Source of the DNA: Certhia americana
Lineage: Eukaryota; Chordata; Aves; Passeriformes; Certhiidae
DNA: 64,000 bases
Assembly: GCA_018697195.1 (NCBI GenBank)
Contig: CM031879.1
Location: 35,044,228-35,108,227 of the forward strand
Reading direction: 5' to 3'
The position numbers and the translations under genes were made by a program. The notes under the pieces were generated by a model. The model made no database searches and had not been told where the DNA came from. It worked only from the letters and a program-made list of their open reading frames with translations. Positions within the stretch are counted from its first letter, which is position 1; every line of letters begins with the position of its first letter. Below are positions 13,701-25,654 of the stretch, piece by piece.

Positions 13701-15772
13701 GCAGGGCTGGGGTTTACCTTTTTCTCTTTTGACTCCTGTTTACATAGACAGGTTTGTTGACATTGTTCCATGGGAACAACCCCACCTATGGTTGATTTGG
13801 GGTTTTTGTTCTGCTCTGTCAAGTGCTCCCCTCATCTTTCATCCCTCCTCTCACTGAGCAGTGGGAAAACATTGTGTGCTCTCATGGTTCTCATACCACT
13901 TTCATCAGCAGATTTCAACTCCTTAGTTTGAAACTGTGCTCCCAATCCTACTTGGCAGGAAGCATTTTCTTCCCTAAAATTTGTGAATGGCTATAATATG
14001 AATAGAAGAACACAAGACCAATTCTGTATTCATGTCAATCAGGAGTGTTTGAATAGTCTTTGTACCATTTAGATTAGGTTAAATATTTTAATGACTACTG
14101 GGGTATTCTTGTGAACACATTTGTGTGTGCGTCACACATCTGCAGCAGAGTAACTTCTCTCTCTGCAGCACTCATTGTCTTCTCAGATCCATCCTGAGTG
14201 GACGATCAGTGTGACAAGCGACATTTAACCTCTGCATGCTGAAAGAGAACTGATGTGCTGTTCCTCCTCAGAATGCTTGCAAAGGCTACCATGTCAGAAG
14301 CAGCTTACCCAGAAACCAAAGCAGATTCAGCAAATGTGTCTTAAAGACAGCTGAGCACAGTCTCGATTAAAAGGACTAATAGATATGGAATCGGAAAGTA
14401 ACATTGTTGAAACAGAAATTTGACAAAGACTTTTTACACAAGGTACTTATTTCAGCTTTCCATAATATCTTGTTAAGACTTGTTCATGGTAACACCATCA
14501 TACGATGGCTTTCATCAAGTGTTGGATACAAAAGGGGGGAAAGCCAAAAGGTTAAGAACAGGACCCACACAACACAACTGCTCCCATAATCTCTTTATTA
14601 CTGTCCAGCAAAAACATTTTCACTTCTCCACATGTTAGAAGTACAAAGTTAGCTCTAGAGAGAACTGCATCTCTCCAACATATAGCCATCTCTGCACTCA
14701 AGACAAAATCATATTTTGATAGTGTTAAATATTTTTTAAAAAGTTTCAAAATTTTTTCTAGTTTTTATTGAGATGGGGAAGAAACCCAGTGCAATCAAGA
14801 TGACAAAAACACAGTATCAGTCATTTGAGATTAATATTAAAGAGCACTCTTTTGTTATTACTTTAGTTTTATTGTTTGTAAACAGTAAATATGAATCTTT
14901 TTGATGAATGACTGAAGAAATAAAAAGTGAGGAAGTGCCCTAATGGACATCCATTAAACTATATGAATTTTTCCAAAGTAATTTTTTTGGGGGGATTTCC
15001 TTGTAAACATCTTTTTAGGACAACTATTATAATAACTATTATATTATATTATAAGAAGTGTTCTAAAGATATACTTCTTTGTAAGCATAACTTCTCATCT
15101 TTTGTTGCTTTTTTTCTCATCCTTGTTCCTTTTTCTCCAGAAAAAAAAGAAAAATAGAGAGTGCTGGTAAATAAAATTTGTAATACAGGTCCACAGGGCT
15201 TCCAAATGTAGAACGAGTGTGTCAGAATTAAAGCTGGTGGAAAGCTGTAAAGTGCCCACACACTGAGAGAAAGGAGCCTGTGAAGATGCTACCCAAGAGA
15301 CAGCAGGATGAGAGAGCATGTCCTGACCACTAAACACCTTTCCCCAGAGGTGAAAGCCAGCCTGCCACAGCTTTGCTTGCTTGAGGCACAAACCCAAATC
15401 CCAGTTCCAAACAGAATTGTGGCTTCTCTCTGTTTTCCAGGCAGCTCTATATGATGTGATGGTTACCAGTGGCACAACACACTAGCCCAGACAGCTCTAA
15501 AAATTCAGCGCTAAGCTCTGAAGCATGCAGTCCATCTGCACATGTATTGCTCACTGCAGTCACACTCACAAACATTACCTTCAGCAGTATCTGATGAGAA
15601 AGATAACATTCCCTTTCTTGCAGGGGGAGGGGAGGATGATGAGACAGGTTTGGGGGTTTTTTGCCTGATAGTACAGCATGACTGGGAATTAGTGGTCTCT
15701 GGCAGTGCCTCAGCGCTCACAGGCCCTCTACAGATTTTTCACCTGCAGCTCAGTGTGTGGCAGCCTCGGAGA

Positions 15773-15812
15773 GGTTATCAGCCACCCTTTCTGGTTATCA
15801 GCCACCCTCCTG
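15773..15812. repeat. Two-copy tandem repeat, 20-base period
   Basis: GGTTATCAGCCACCCT is present at 15773-15788 and again at 15793-15808 without mismatch, four bases apart. It looks like a recent slippage duplication. Confidence 0.85.
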
Positions 15813-16429
15813 AGTGAACTGTGATCAAAGAGAAGCACTGCTTCTTCACAGCTCATGTGCCTACAAGGAAGGGCCTTTTCCAAGGCTGAGAGTACTGTTC
15901 ACCCAAGTCCCAGCTTCCCCCTGCTTATATTCAAAACAACTTTCAGAAATTCCTGGGATCCTTCCTTGAATATTTAACAATAAGTCTGTTGTTCATGAAG
16001 CTCCACTATGCCATTGAAAAGGATAGAATTCTCCTTTAGTTTTGTTTAGAATCCTTTGTAGGGGGAAGACAGTAATTTGTATTATTTTGTATTGTAATAT
16101 ATTTGACATTGTGTAAAATTTATTCAGAAACACTGGTGGCCTTGTAATTCAATGAGGCTAAGACAACATGCAGTTATGAATGTTGTGAAGCCAACACTTG
16201 CATTTCGGTGTCAACTGCTGTGCTTTTGATGTCCCCTTAAAACTGATAGTTTGATAGCCTTAAGTTGGTTTTGAGAAAGAAAATAGTGTTGCAAGAAAAG
16301 GAAAAAAATTAATTTCCTACATGTACACTAAATTCAATAATTAAGCCTAACTGGACACAAAAACATCCAAGCAAAAAAAACCCAAGCCTTCTTATCACCT
16401 TAAACACAAATATAAGCAGGTTCTGGGAG

Positions 16430-16910
16430 TATATGTAAATTGGAAAAACTTATGGTTTGAGATAAAGACAGTTTAATAAGTAAAATAAACCCCAACAAAC
16501 TAGAAAGACAAAGACAAGAAGAAAGGTAATGAAAAAACCCCAAAAAATACTGCTCACCACCAGCTGACCAATGCTGACAGACTCCCAAGCAACAGCAGCC
16601 CTGGAGAGTGCCCTCCCTCACAAGCTTTTACAGCTGAGCACCATGTCATATAGTAGTCTTGGACATTCCTTTGGTCAGTTGGGATCAGCTGTCCCAGCTG
16701 TGTCGCCTCACAACTTTTTGTGCACACTCATCGTGGTCACTGGCAAGGTAGTCTGGGAAGAAGAAATGGCCTTGAATCCTGTGTAAGCACTGTTCAGCAA
16801 TAGCTAAAACACAGGTGGGTTATCAGCACTGCTTTGTTTGAAGATCCAAAAAATATCCCACATGAGCTGCTATGAAGGAAATTAACACAATCCCAGTCAA
16901 AAACAGCAGA
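16430..16910 (-). mobile_element. Degraded solitary LTR of an avian endogenous retrovirus
   Basis: Read on the minus strand, the segment begins near 16910 with sequence like the start of a widespread bird LTR (TTTTTGACTGGGATTGTGT) and ends near 16430 after an ATTAAACTGTCTTTATCTC stretch (about 16459-16477) typical of the polyadenylation/U5 side of that LTR. In between are recognizable blocks such as GTGTAAGCACTG and GGTCAGTTGGGATCAGCTGT on the plus strand. No gag, pol or env reading frame adjoins it, so it is probably a solo LTR left by recombination. Identification rests on remembered bird LTR sequence. Ends are approximate, no target-site duplication was defined, and the family name is not assigned. 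Confidence 0.7.
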
Positions 16911-19900
16911 ATTCCTTAAGCAAAATGCATAATGACAACTGCATCTCTGACAATTAGGCTTCTAGAGTCCACACCAAGCCCACAAAGCCATCTAACAAAC
17001 CTTGACCACACCATGTTGGGCTGGTTGTGGTGACAAATACTGGCACCACCTTCATTGTGACAATGCATTACATAGAACATCAGGAAGGAAACTGCATTAG
17101 GACCAGAAATGCAGAGTGGTTTCTCAGTTTCCAGCTGCTGAGGATGCATGGGTGCAAGATGGATCAGGAAGGATAGAAGCTGGTGGCTGTAGTGATAACT
17201 AGGACACCCAAGGAGCAAATGCTTCTCCGTGTATGCATCCTGGGGGATGCTCTGTGCATTCCCTCAGTGTGTAGGAGCCAAGTCAAGCCCTAAAAGGGAA
17301 AACAAGGGGACTGGGGAGGAGAGAGGTAGAGCATTGTGGCAAAGGGGCCAATGGCTCTGGCTGTGAGCAGGAGAGGACATGCAGTGGGTGATGCTGGACC
17401 CCACCAAAGCGTCCCATACTTGCCCAGGTCCTAGCACAGCACAGATCCTCCCCACTGGCCTGCCTCTCTACAGTGTCTGCCTCCCTGTGCAGCACAGCTC
17501 ATCCCCTCCAGCCCACTCCCTCCCTGAGCCCCAGCATATGAAGATCAGCAGTATTTGGCCACTGAAACTGATTTAGAGTAGACTGTTTCAAGTCCTCACA
17601 GCGTGGTGTCCATCCAACAGATCCCTTGGATCTTGATGCAAACAGGCCAGTGTGTAGACACAGGGACCATCCAGTCCACTTCTGTCCTCCTCCCACCAGG
17701 ACCTGCACAACACTCCAAATCCATCCACCTACTCAATGGGCAAAAACATGAACTCCTCTATCTCTGAAAATAAAATCACCTACAGCTGAGCTCCCAAAGG
17801 CATGCTCCTACAGAGAGATTTGGAGCAGATCCCCTGCCTCCCACTGCCTTGTGCCATGTGATACAGTTTGCAGCTTATACCAAGCACATGATTTTGTTAA
17901 ACACTGAGATGTGGCATTATACAAATATTTCTGTGATGATGTGACTACTCTGCAAAGCCGTGGAGGCAAAAGAGAATGCGGAGGGGGCTGTGACATGTTT
18001 GGCACTCATTGCACAGCTCTGCTCCCCTGCCTGCAGCCAAGTGAGTGAAGCCCACCACAAAGGGAGAAAACACCCTTGTGAAATCCTTGGGAGAAGGGGA
18101 CATAGACACATTCTGCAGCACAGCATCATGGTGGCTGTCACATAATACTGCTTCTTGGACAGGCAGTGTGTTCCATCTGACTCCCTAAAACTTTTGTCAG
18201 GAATTGCACAGCTTAGCATTAAGGTTTGGATACTGCTACACTTACCCCCCACACCACTGCTGGGTCCCAACCAAGGCAGCCAGCTGCAGGGCTGACCTCA
18301 GATCCAGAACCCAAAAGGGTGTTGGCAGTGCTGCTGGCAGTGCAGCTAGAGCACCAGAGCTTTGTCCTGCAGAGGACATCCACACTGCTCAGTGTGGGCT
18401 GGGCATTTTAGGAAGGCAGTGAATTAAATCCCAGTGCTGGCCATAGACAGATGCTTGCACCTCTCAGCTCCATGCGCTGAAACTTTTATGGGGAATCAGA
18501 CAGCTGCAGTTCCAACCCCTTCCTTTAGCTTAGACATGGTAGTAACAGCCACACTGAGACAAAGCAGGCCCACAGATTTCCCCAGGGACACAGTGTGAAC
18601 TACAGACCATAACCTGGAGCATATCTGTTGCTAAGCATATGCCTGCCTGCCCTGCCAGCTGTTACAAAGCATCTCATTTGAAAACTTGGATAAGCACATA
18701 ACATGGTTTGGTTAGTATTTTTTAAAAGACACAGGCAATGCAGGAATGATGGAATAAAAAAATTGCCTGTTTAAAGACTTAAACACAGATAAGTGAAACA
18801 GGCTTCCTAGTAATAAGGACAATAGAAGTCTAGAAATTATGCCCTAGTTGAAGGGTACTGAGGACTAGGAATAAAACTTACTTCAGAGCTTCTGTCTAGA
18901 ACCAGAATATAAAAAAAACCTTTTCTTTAAGTAAATTCTTGTAGCCATCTTTGAGGAATGTTTAATTCTTGCATTAATTTAGCTAATGCACCTATTTTCA
19001 GCATATTTGTCTTTGGATCTGAAGGAAATTCACTATTACAGTAAGCCTTAAAAAAGGGCAGAAAGAATCATGTCAGTATTTGTCATTATTTTTGATAGCT
19101 TATGATATATTCAGCACTCCAATAATTTTGCTCAGTACTATCATATTGATTGGTAAATGAATAGTTCAGTGAGTATGTGGTTGGAAAATCTAATTTTTGA
19201 ATTTGGTTTCTAAGCAATCATCTCTACTTGTTTTTTTTTTTTGCATGTCCCTCTGCAGTGTCCCAGGCACTGGACATATTCCAGTTGCAAACTGCTTTTC
19301 ATTGACAGCTGTGCTGGTTTTTAGACAGCATTTTGTGCTTCCAGAATTTAATGTTCCCAACTGTGGCAGCTATACAAAAGATGCGGCAGAGAACTGCAAA
19401 TTCATTCCAAGCTGGGCTGGACCCAATTGCAAAAGACAACATCTCCCACAAGTTTTAGTTGGCTTATAAAGAAGTCTCAGTCCTGTATTCCTCTGTCCTT
19501 GTGATTGGGGTCCAAATTCACTTACCTTTTCCCTTCCCAGCAGCTCTCATGCAGGCTACAGCTGCACTGTAATGTGCAGACAGGCAAAGGAGGCATGTGG
19601 GTAAGTCCTGAAAACAGCATGGGCAGCATTGAAGCTAGGAAAACAGCAGAAGACAGAGAGCAGTGGAGGCACATGCAAGGAAAACAAGGGAATAATCTAC
19701 CTAGTAGGTTCAGTGGATTGCAGAAGGCAAAAAAAAAAAGCAAATTGGTAATAGGAACTCTGCTTAAAGCTTCTTACATAGCCAAATGCTCTTCCATGAA
19801 GTGTTCTTGAGGTACACCTGGAGCTCATATGACAGGATGGTTTCACCAGAGATTGCTTGCAACACCAAAAAATGAGAAGCAAGCTCAGGAGTCAGTATGG

Positions 19901-20350
19901 GAACATGTTCATTCCATGTACACCTGAGTATGAGCCAGCTCCCAGGCAGGCTCTGGTTGCACACTCCTTCCTCAGAAGAATACAAGTGCTGAAAAAGAAA
20001 CTGTTTCTGAGGCAGCCAAGGGGAAATGTCCATGTCTTGACACTGCACACCTGCAAGAGCAAGCAAAACACTGTGAGAGGCACTGGAGCAGGGCCATGTT
20101 ACTTCTGTACTGGCCCTCTGTCCCTGTGCAAGGAGAGAGACAGATCCGGATATTTTTCTGTCAACAGGCAGTCACAAAGCTAAATTTATCAATTTGACCC
20201 ATAATGAAAGAGGTATCTAAGACAAAGGTAACATCAGTTTCTAGACATGAATGATCCATCTTCTTTAGCTCTGGAGATAAAAAACCAAGCAGCTTGCTTA
20301 GAGTTTGCACCAGGTGTGCACAAGGTAGAGGTGCTGCCAAACTGCAGTTT
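16911..20350. other. Intergenic sequence between LTR and CR1
   Basis: No gene is supported. The stretch 17.2-18.4 kb is somewhat richer in G+C and carries many short overlapping frames on both strands, which is what base composition alone would give. A T run at about 19230 followed by CCCTCTGCAG looks like a splice acceptor, but the following plus-strand frame is not a protein I recognize. Confidence 0.7.
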
Positions 20351-20464
20351 TAAAATTGTGTAGATGTGGCACTTAAAGCTAGTCTAGGGCTGGACTTGGA
20401 CTTGCTGTGTCATCAGTTGGATTCAATGATCTTAAGGTCTTTTCCAGCCTAAACTATTCTATGA
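20351..20464 (+). mobile_element. CR1 LINE 3'-end fragment
   Basis: The fragment begins with GTGTAGATGTGGCAC and runs through GATCTTAAGGTCTTTTCCAG to the terminal CTATTCTATGA. This order is diagnostic of the CR1 3' end in birds. Only about 114 bases survive, as expected for 5'-truncated copies, with a small internal rearrangement around TGGACTTGGACTTGC. There is no coding capacity. Confidence 0.9.
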
Positions 20465-21555
20465 CGTTGGTGATAAATATCCTGCAAGTGCCCAGGCCGT
20501 AAGCCAGTTGCACCCCAAGACCTAGTCTTGCTTAAGTAAGCCAAGGACAGTTTAGCAATTCATGTTAGTGAGGTTATTTGACACTGGGACCTTGTTCAGA
20601 TAATGTCCTGTATTAAGGAAACACTTCAGTAATTACAGATGAAATTATTAAATTTGTGCATGTGTTCTTTGAGCACAGTCCTCATGCTCTTAAGGTCTCT
20701 AATTGCTCCATTATTCAGAGATTTAAAGCACAGTTCTCAAAGTTTAAGTAGAGGTTATAAACAGCAGTAACTAAGTAAATTTTGTTGCCGTGATTTCCTA
20801 ACAAAACTAAGAGGAATTTCAATAATGTAAGAGTTACAGTCAATGCTATGACAATGACATAGGGAAAGCTGTATATTTTCATTTCTATGTGGTCACAGCT
20901 TCATGTGGTAGATTACATAAGAGTTCAAGAAAACCTTGTCATTCAGTATTCCCTCTATCCCTTTTTCCAGTGTTCCAGTTCAGAAAAAAACTGATTTTTT
21001 ATGCTAGAAAAAATTCAAAAATTGCCTCTAAACAATGGCTCATCTGAAGACATTCAGACTGCCAAACTTCATTGTACCAAAAATGTTCAAAGGCATGAAG
21101 AAAATAAGATTTTCGTAAAACCTTGGTGCTGCATTTAGTCTCTAGCAAGGAAATCCCTGTAAGAAACTGAAAAATCCATTCTATATTTAGCATCAGCTTA
21201 ATAGGATAATGTGGCTATGGTTTACTATTCTTCAGATTGATGGAGTTTTGAATTGTTCCTCTGAAAAGGCCAGGCTTCTTCAAGAAGTCTGATCTTGCTA
21301 CTTTTTGCAAATAAGTTGTCTTAAGGTCAAGGAGAACAACTTCCACTTTCTACTTTTGGTAGTCCATTGCCTAATGCAAGTCTAATACTGCTCTGAGGAG
21401 GCCAACACAAATTGTGTGCTTTCTGTGTTTAAAAAGGTGCCCATACCATTCTGCAAAACAAAGAGTTGTTAAGTTACAGCATCTTTTACAGCTTCAATAT
21501 CTTCTACAGATTATCTTTTTCTGCATAGTACAATTCATGTTTACAATCCTGTAAG
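20465..21555. other. Intergenic sequence between two CR1 fragments
   Basis: About 1.1 kb of AT-rich unique sequence. I see no coding frame, RNA gene or repeat in it. Confidence 0.75.
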
Positions 21556-21725
21556 AATCATAGAATTATTACATTTGAAAAAGACATCTAAGATCATCGA
21601 GTCCAACTGTTAACCCAGCACTGCCTTGTTCACCGTATCACCCAGTGCCACATCTACATGTCTTTTAAATACCTCCAGGGATGGTGATCCCACCACTTCC
21701 CTGGGAAGCCAGTTCCAATTCCAAC
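21556..21725 (-). mobile_element. CR1 LINE 3'-end fragment, opposite orientation
   Basis: On the plus strand it opens with the inverted CR1 terminus (AATCATAGAATTATT), continues through AGATCATCGAGTCCAAC and CCAGCACTGCC, and reaches ACCTCCAGGGATGGTGATCC and CACTTCCCTGGGAAGCC. That places the element on the minus strand. Similarity fades after about 21725. It is a 5'-truncated, non-coding copy. Confidence 0.9.
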
Positions 21726-23976
21726 TTAAAATAGTACTCTCTGACTTGCTATAGTATCTTCTCTCAAAATTCCATTTGAGGAGAAAACTGAGAGCATCAA
21801 GTGATAATAAAATGCAACAATGCTCTAACCAGATGCAGAACACATCCTCAAAGTTTCAGAACTACCTTAGCTGTGCCCTGGGTATAAACTGATCTCTACT
21901 CTTTCACCTGCAAATAATATAGGAGATATTAAATGAAATGCATAACATTTTTGTGCCAAATTTTCAAAAAGTGTCCACCTCCATCTTCTTTTTTTTTTTT
22001 AAATATGCTAGAATATTGCCATCTGTGAATGTGAAGCTGTGAAAGCATGAATCTGAAATCTGTCAGCTGTTCATCAACATGCTGGTAATAAAAAATGCAA
22101 GTGACAGAAGGTTGGGTTTTGGGGAGGAGGTTGCAGAGGGTGAGGGAATCGTGCATATTTTGCCAGAAGGCAGTGAGAAGCTGCACCTAGACCAAACTCG
22201 GGATGCCTCTGCCGGCTGCGTTGCAGAGCCAGGAGCTCTGCACCACTCATGCCTGGCTGGAGGGCATCCCAGCCTTCCCATGCTGACAGCCTGTGACAGA
22301 CCCCTGCCTCTGGGGCTAGAAATCAGACACCTCTGCAATTCAACATGTCCCAGGGAGATTCACTAAAGTAGGAGAGAAATGATCATAATGGCACACCAGC
22401 TAGGTACCCAACACCCAGCACTAACAGCTCAGTATTTGCTCTCAAGCCAACTCTTGACTTTCAAAACCCACCATTTTTAAAATAACTTTTCTCTTTGGAA
22501 ATCTAATAAATAAAATTTATTCCCAAGAGGAAAATAATGTATTATAAAAAATATTAACAATTCTGATAAATTTGGCCTGATAGAAACCTTTCAGCTGTTT
22601 TGTAATTTCTTCTCACTCAGTTAGTATTCAAAGGCTGTATTATGGAATTGTTCTAGCCATTGCTTGTAATACAGCATATTAATAAATTAATCTTCTCTTT
22701 CCAATAGCAGTTTTCCATTCCAATTTCCTTTATCTGACTTCTGCATGATTTTTTTCCAGTGGTAAAATGCTCTCTTTCATATAGTTAATTCATTCATGAC
22801 TTTTAAAATTCATATTTCACATAACTATGCTGGCAAGTTTGCTCATGTTAGATTGATCCCTTCCCCCTATAGTTTTCAGTTACCCATCTGAACAGATTCC
22901 TTAAATTTCCTTCTCTTTTAGCATCTTTAATTTAATCCAGACCTTTTACAAGAGAACCCTTATGGACAGTAATTTTTTTCACACATGAGAAAGCCCTCTG
23001 ATTATAAAGGATTATATTAATTATCATTAGCTGCATGCTTCTTACAAATTCTGGCACCAGTTTGCAGTACACACCTATAAAAACTCATAACACAATGTGT
23101 CGAAATTTGCTGGAACAACATTTTCTCAGTGCTGAATGAGGACTCATAACGGCAAATGTCTTTGAAGCCCAAACATCTCATAATCTGCTCATCTCCACAA
23201 TACTTCACAGCTTCTGATCTCCACACACACCTTGCTGTTGTATTAGTTCATCTTTCAAAAGGATGTTCATTTTTGACACCTTGACTTCACGATTTTTAAA
23301 GGCAAATGAGTAACAGCTTCCCCTAAATTGTCTTAGCAGATGTATCGCTTATAAATTCACATCTTTTTTTCCTAGTTTTGACTTCTAAGCCTTAAATAAT
23401 GTATATGAGGATTAAATAAGTTTTTAGGCTCCTAAATCAAGCCTAGAGATGGCCGCAAGTGGGTATTTGATCCCCAGAATACACACACAGCAACTTCCTG
23501 CTTGCACCAGAACTCTTTTCTCCTGGTGCAATTTTGCTTCTGATCATTCCATCTACTTTCCTTTAAACAATGGCCAAAAAAGGAAGTGAATGAGAACGTG
23601 CAGCCTGATCTTTACATTGTACCTGAGACATAGGAACTGCAGTGTCCTGAAGAGAGAGGTTTAGGTTCAAAACCTTCGTCAGCCTGAGAAACTTAAACTT
23701 TGGTGTCCCACCTCTCATAAAAATTCCCTTTCACCCCTTCCTGGGCCCAGAAACAGGAGAGGAACAGGAGGGGAATGATGGTTAAGCCACCTTTTTCCTC
23801 TTAGAATAGTCAGAATTGGGTTGTAGTTTCAAAACACATGAATACTTACCAGACTCACCATCAGCTTGTCCTCCAGGTGTGTTTTAAAAGAAAGCATTTA
23901 AGCATGGACTTGGTTCTCTAGCAGAAAAATAATACCAAGTTCAGGACATTCTGGACTCAAAGTCCTGTACCGGTGG

Positions 23977-24008
23977 AGGCTCCTTACCATCCAGGCTCCT
24001 TACCATCC
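23977..24008. repeat. Exact 16-base tandem duplication
   Basis: AGGCTCCTTACCATCC occurs twice back to back (23977-23992, 23993-24008) with no mismatches and is not part of a longer array. Confidence 0.9.
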
Positions 24009-25235
24009 AGAGACTGTAGAAGATATCAGACACCATCTGGCCCTCAGTGCTTTCTACAATTTTGACCAACAAAATGCATCCCCTGGTCTGCATCCCGTCT
24101 GGGAATCATCACTGTCCCTGTGTAGCACTAAGGAAAACCAGACACCTCTCTCTAGGTGCCTGAGGCAGACATCACCCTGAGTGACTGGAGTTGGCTGTGA
24201 GCCTAGTGCTGGCTGACCACTACACCTCTTCTTCCCTTGGGTACTGCTCACAGTCACAGCACAGACAACTTACAACCCTTGGGCAAACAGCACAGTGAGC
24301 TTTCCTGACATATCACTATAACACATTTTCTAAAATTGAATACCTGTTTTCTGATCCTCTTTTCTGGAATCTTTCTTACATTACAGCACATATACCAAAA
24401 TACTGCGTTACAGCCTCTCAGATCATTTGTAAAACTGTACTCGCTGCTCTCACACAATCTGCTCGTGCATTTGGGGATTTCTGGTTGCCACAAATACAGC
24501 ACATTAGAAGTTTTAAGCAACCAACCATTTATCACCTCCTTTTTAGGTGTTGACTTCACACCAGGATGCAACAAAACTCCCATCAGACTTAAAATACCCG
24601 GCCTAACTAAAACTTCTACATGAGGCATAGGGTCATTAACAAGCTGATAAATTTTCAATTGTTGCAGAAGCCAGCTCATGCTAGCTCTTGAATTAGCTCC
24701 TCATGCATTCCAGGAGGCTGGTTTGAGAACTGGGATGGCCAGTAGCAGGCAGGGGACTGACACAGCTAAAGAAAGCTCATGAGCCAGTTCAGAAGATATG
24801 TTCAAAGTTCCTCCCCAGGTCTTTTGCTTTTATTCTCCAATTCAGGTATTACATTTCCACTGGTTTCCACCAGGTTGTGCATGCACCTTGACATGTTCAC
24901 AGAAGTTCCACGATACAGAGTTTCGCAACTGGGACAGGTCCCTACAATCAGGACACCAGGGTGACAAAACAGATTCTGGAGAATTTCCCACTGAATAGGA
25001 GGGAGAGAACATAATTACCACATCGTAGCACTACAATGTCTCATAAACATAGAATAGACTAGATCCATTTACCACAAAAATCACAGAAAATAACTTATCA
25101 AAGAATATATATTTTATGTAAAATATACATTTGTAGAATATAATTTTAATACAATTTTTATACTTATTGATGTTGGATTTGCAACACTTTTAATTTAAAA
25201 AAAAAAAAACCACAAAATATTCTTGCTGCCAGAAT

Positions 25236-25241
25236 TTTATT
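25236..25241 (-). terminator. Alternative distal polyadenylation signal AATAAA
   Basis: This is a second AATAAA on the minus strand, 440 bases beyond the first. About 30 bases further on there is a T-rich run (complement of the A run at 25198-25209), which could serve as the downstream element. It may be used for a longer 3' UTR; this is unproven. Confidence 0.35.
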
Positions 25242-25654
25242 TCTGATAATACTTATAGTTTGAGGTAACAATGAAAGAAGACTGTGTGTGCTGTGAACAA
25301 AATCAGTGATGTTTATCTGCAGTCAAATTTTGTTATCGAAGTGAAAAGTAAACTTAGGACTTGGCATGTACACTAGAATTCATAACAATTTAGGTTATGG
25401 CAAACTGAGAAAGCAAGGACTTATGCAAACCTACTCAGATCAAATTTGTGACTTTTGCAATATATGCCATTAGTATGACAGAAGTCAAGACAGATGTACT
25501 TTACATCACTATCATTAATAAGCGTGTGTCTTTGTATGATCCACAGCACAGCTTACTGCAGGAACCAGGAATAATAAACACAGGGGTGTGGGTCTTTGCA
25601 TGGAGCCTTAGCAATGATGACATGAATTCAGCTTTCCTTGATATAGATAAAAAC

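Larger units (their letters stand above)
1..16429. other. Intergenic sequence downstream of KCNC2
   Basis: About 16.4 kb has no supported gene. Reading frames of up to 160 codons (1616-2098 minus; 8644-9108 minus, 154 codons; 3145-3525 minus) have no recognizable domains and no splice or promoter context, and they often overlap frames on the other strand. A 90-codon plus-strand frame (11363-11635), lysine-rich, likewise matches nothing I know. Content is unique AT-rich DNA with the simple repeats listed separately and an A run at 12433-12445. Confidence 0.75.
21726..25654. other. Intergenic sequence before the KCNC2 3' end
   Basis: No gene is supported. There is a G+C-richer block at about 22100-22350 with frames open on both strands (91 and 95 codons) but no protein identity, a 12-base T run at 21989-22000, and a minus-strand frame of 141 codons (24254-24679) without recognizable features. 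The part nearest 25.2-25.65 kb may belong to a longer KCNC2 3' UTR. Confidence 0.65.

Noticed and set aside
24254..24679. 141-codon minus-strand reading frame downstream of KCNC2
   Set aside because: A 95-codon frame overlaps on the opposite strand, composition is ordinary, and no family is recognizable.
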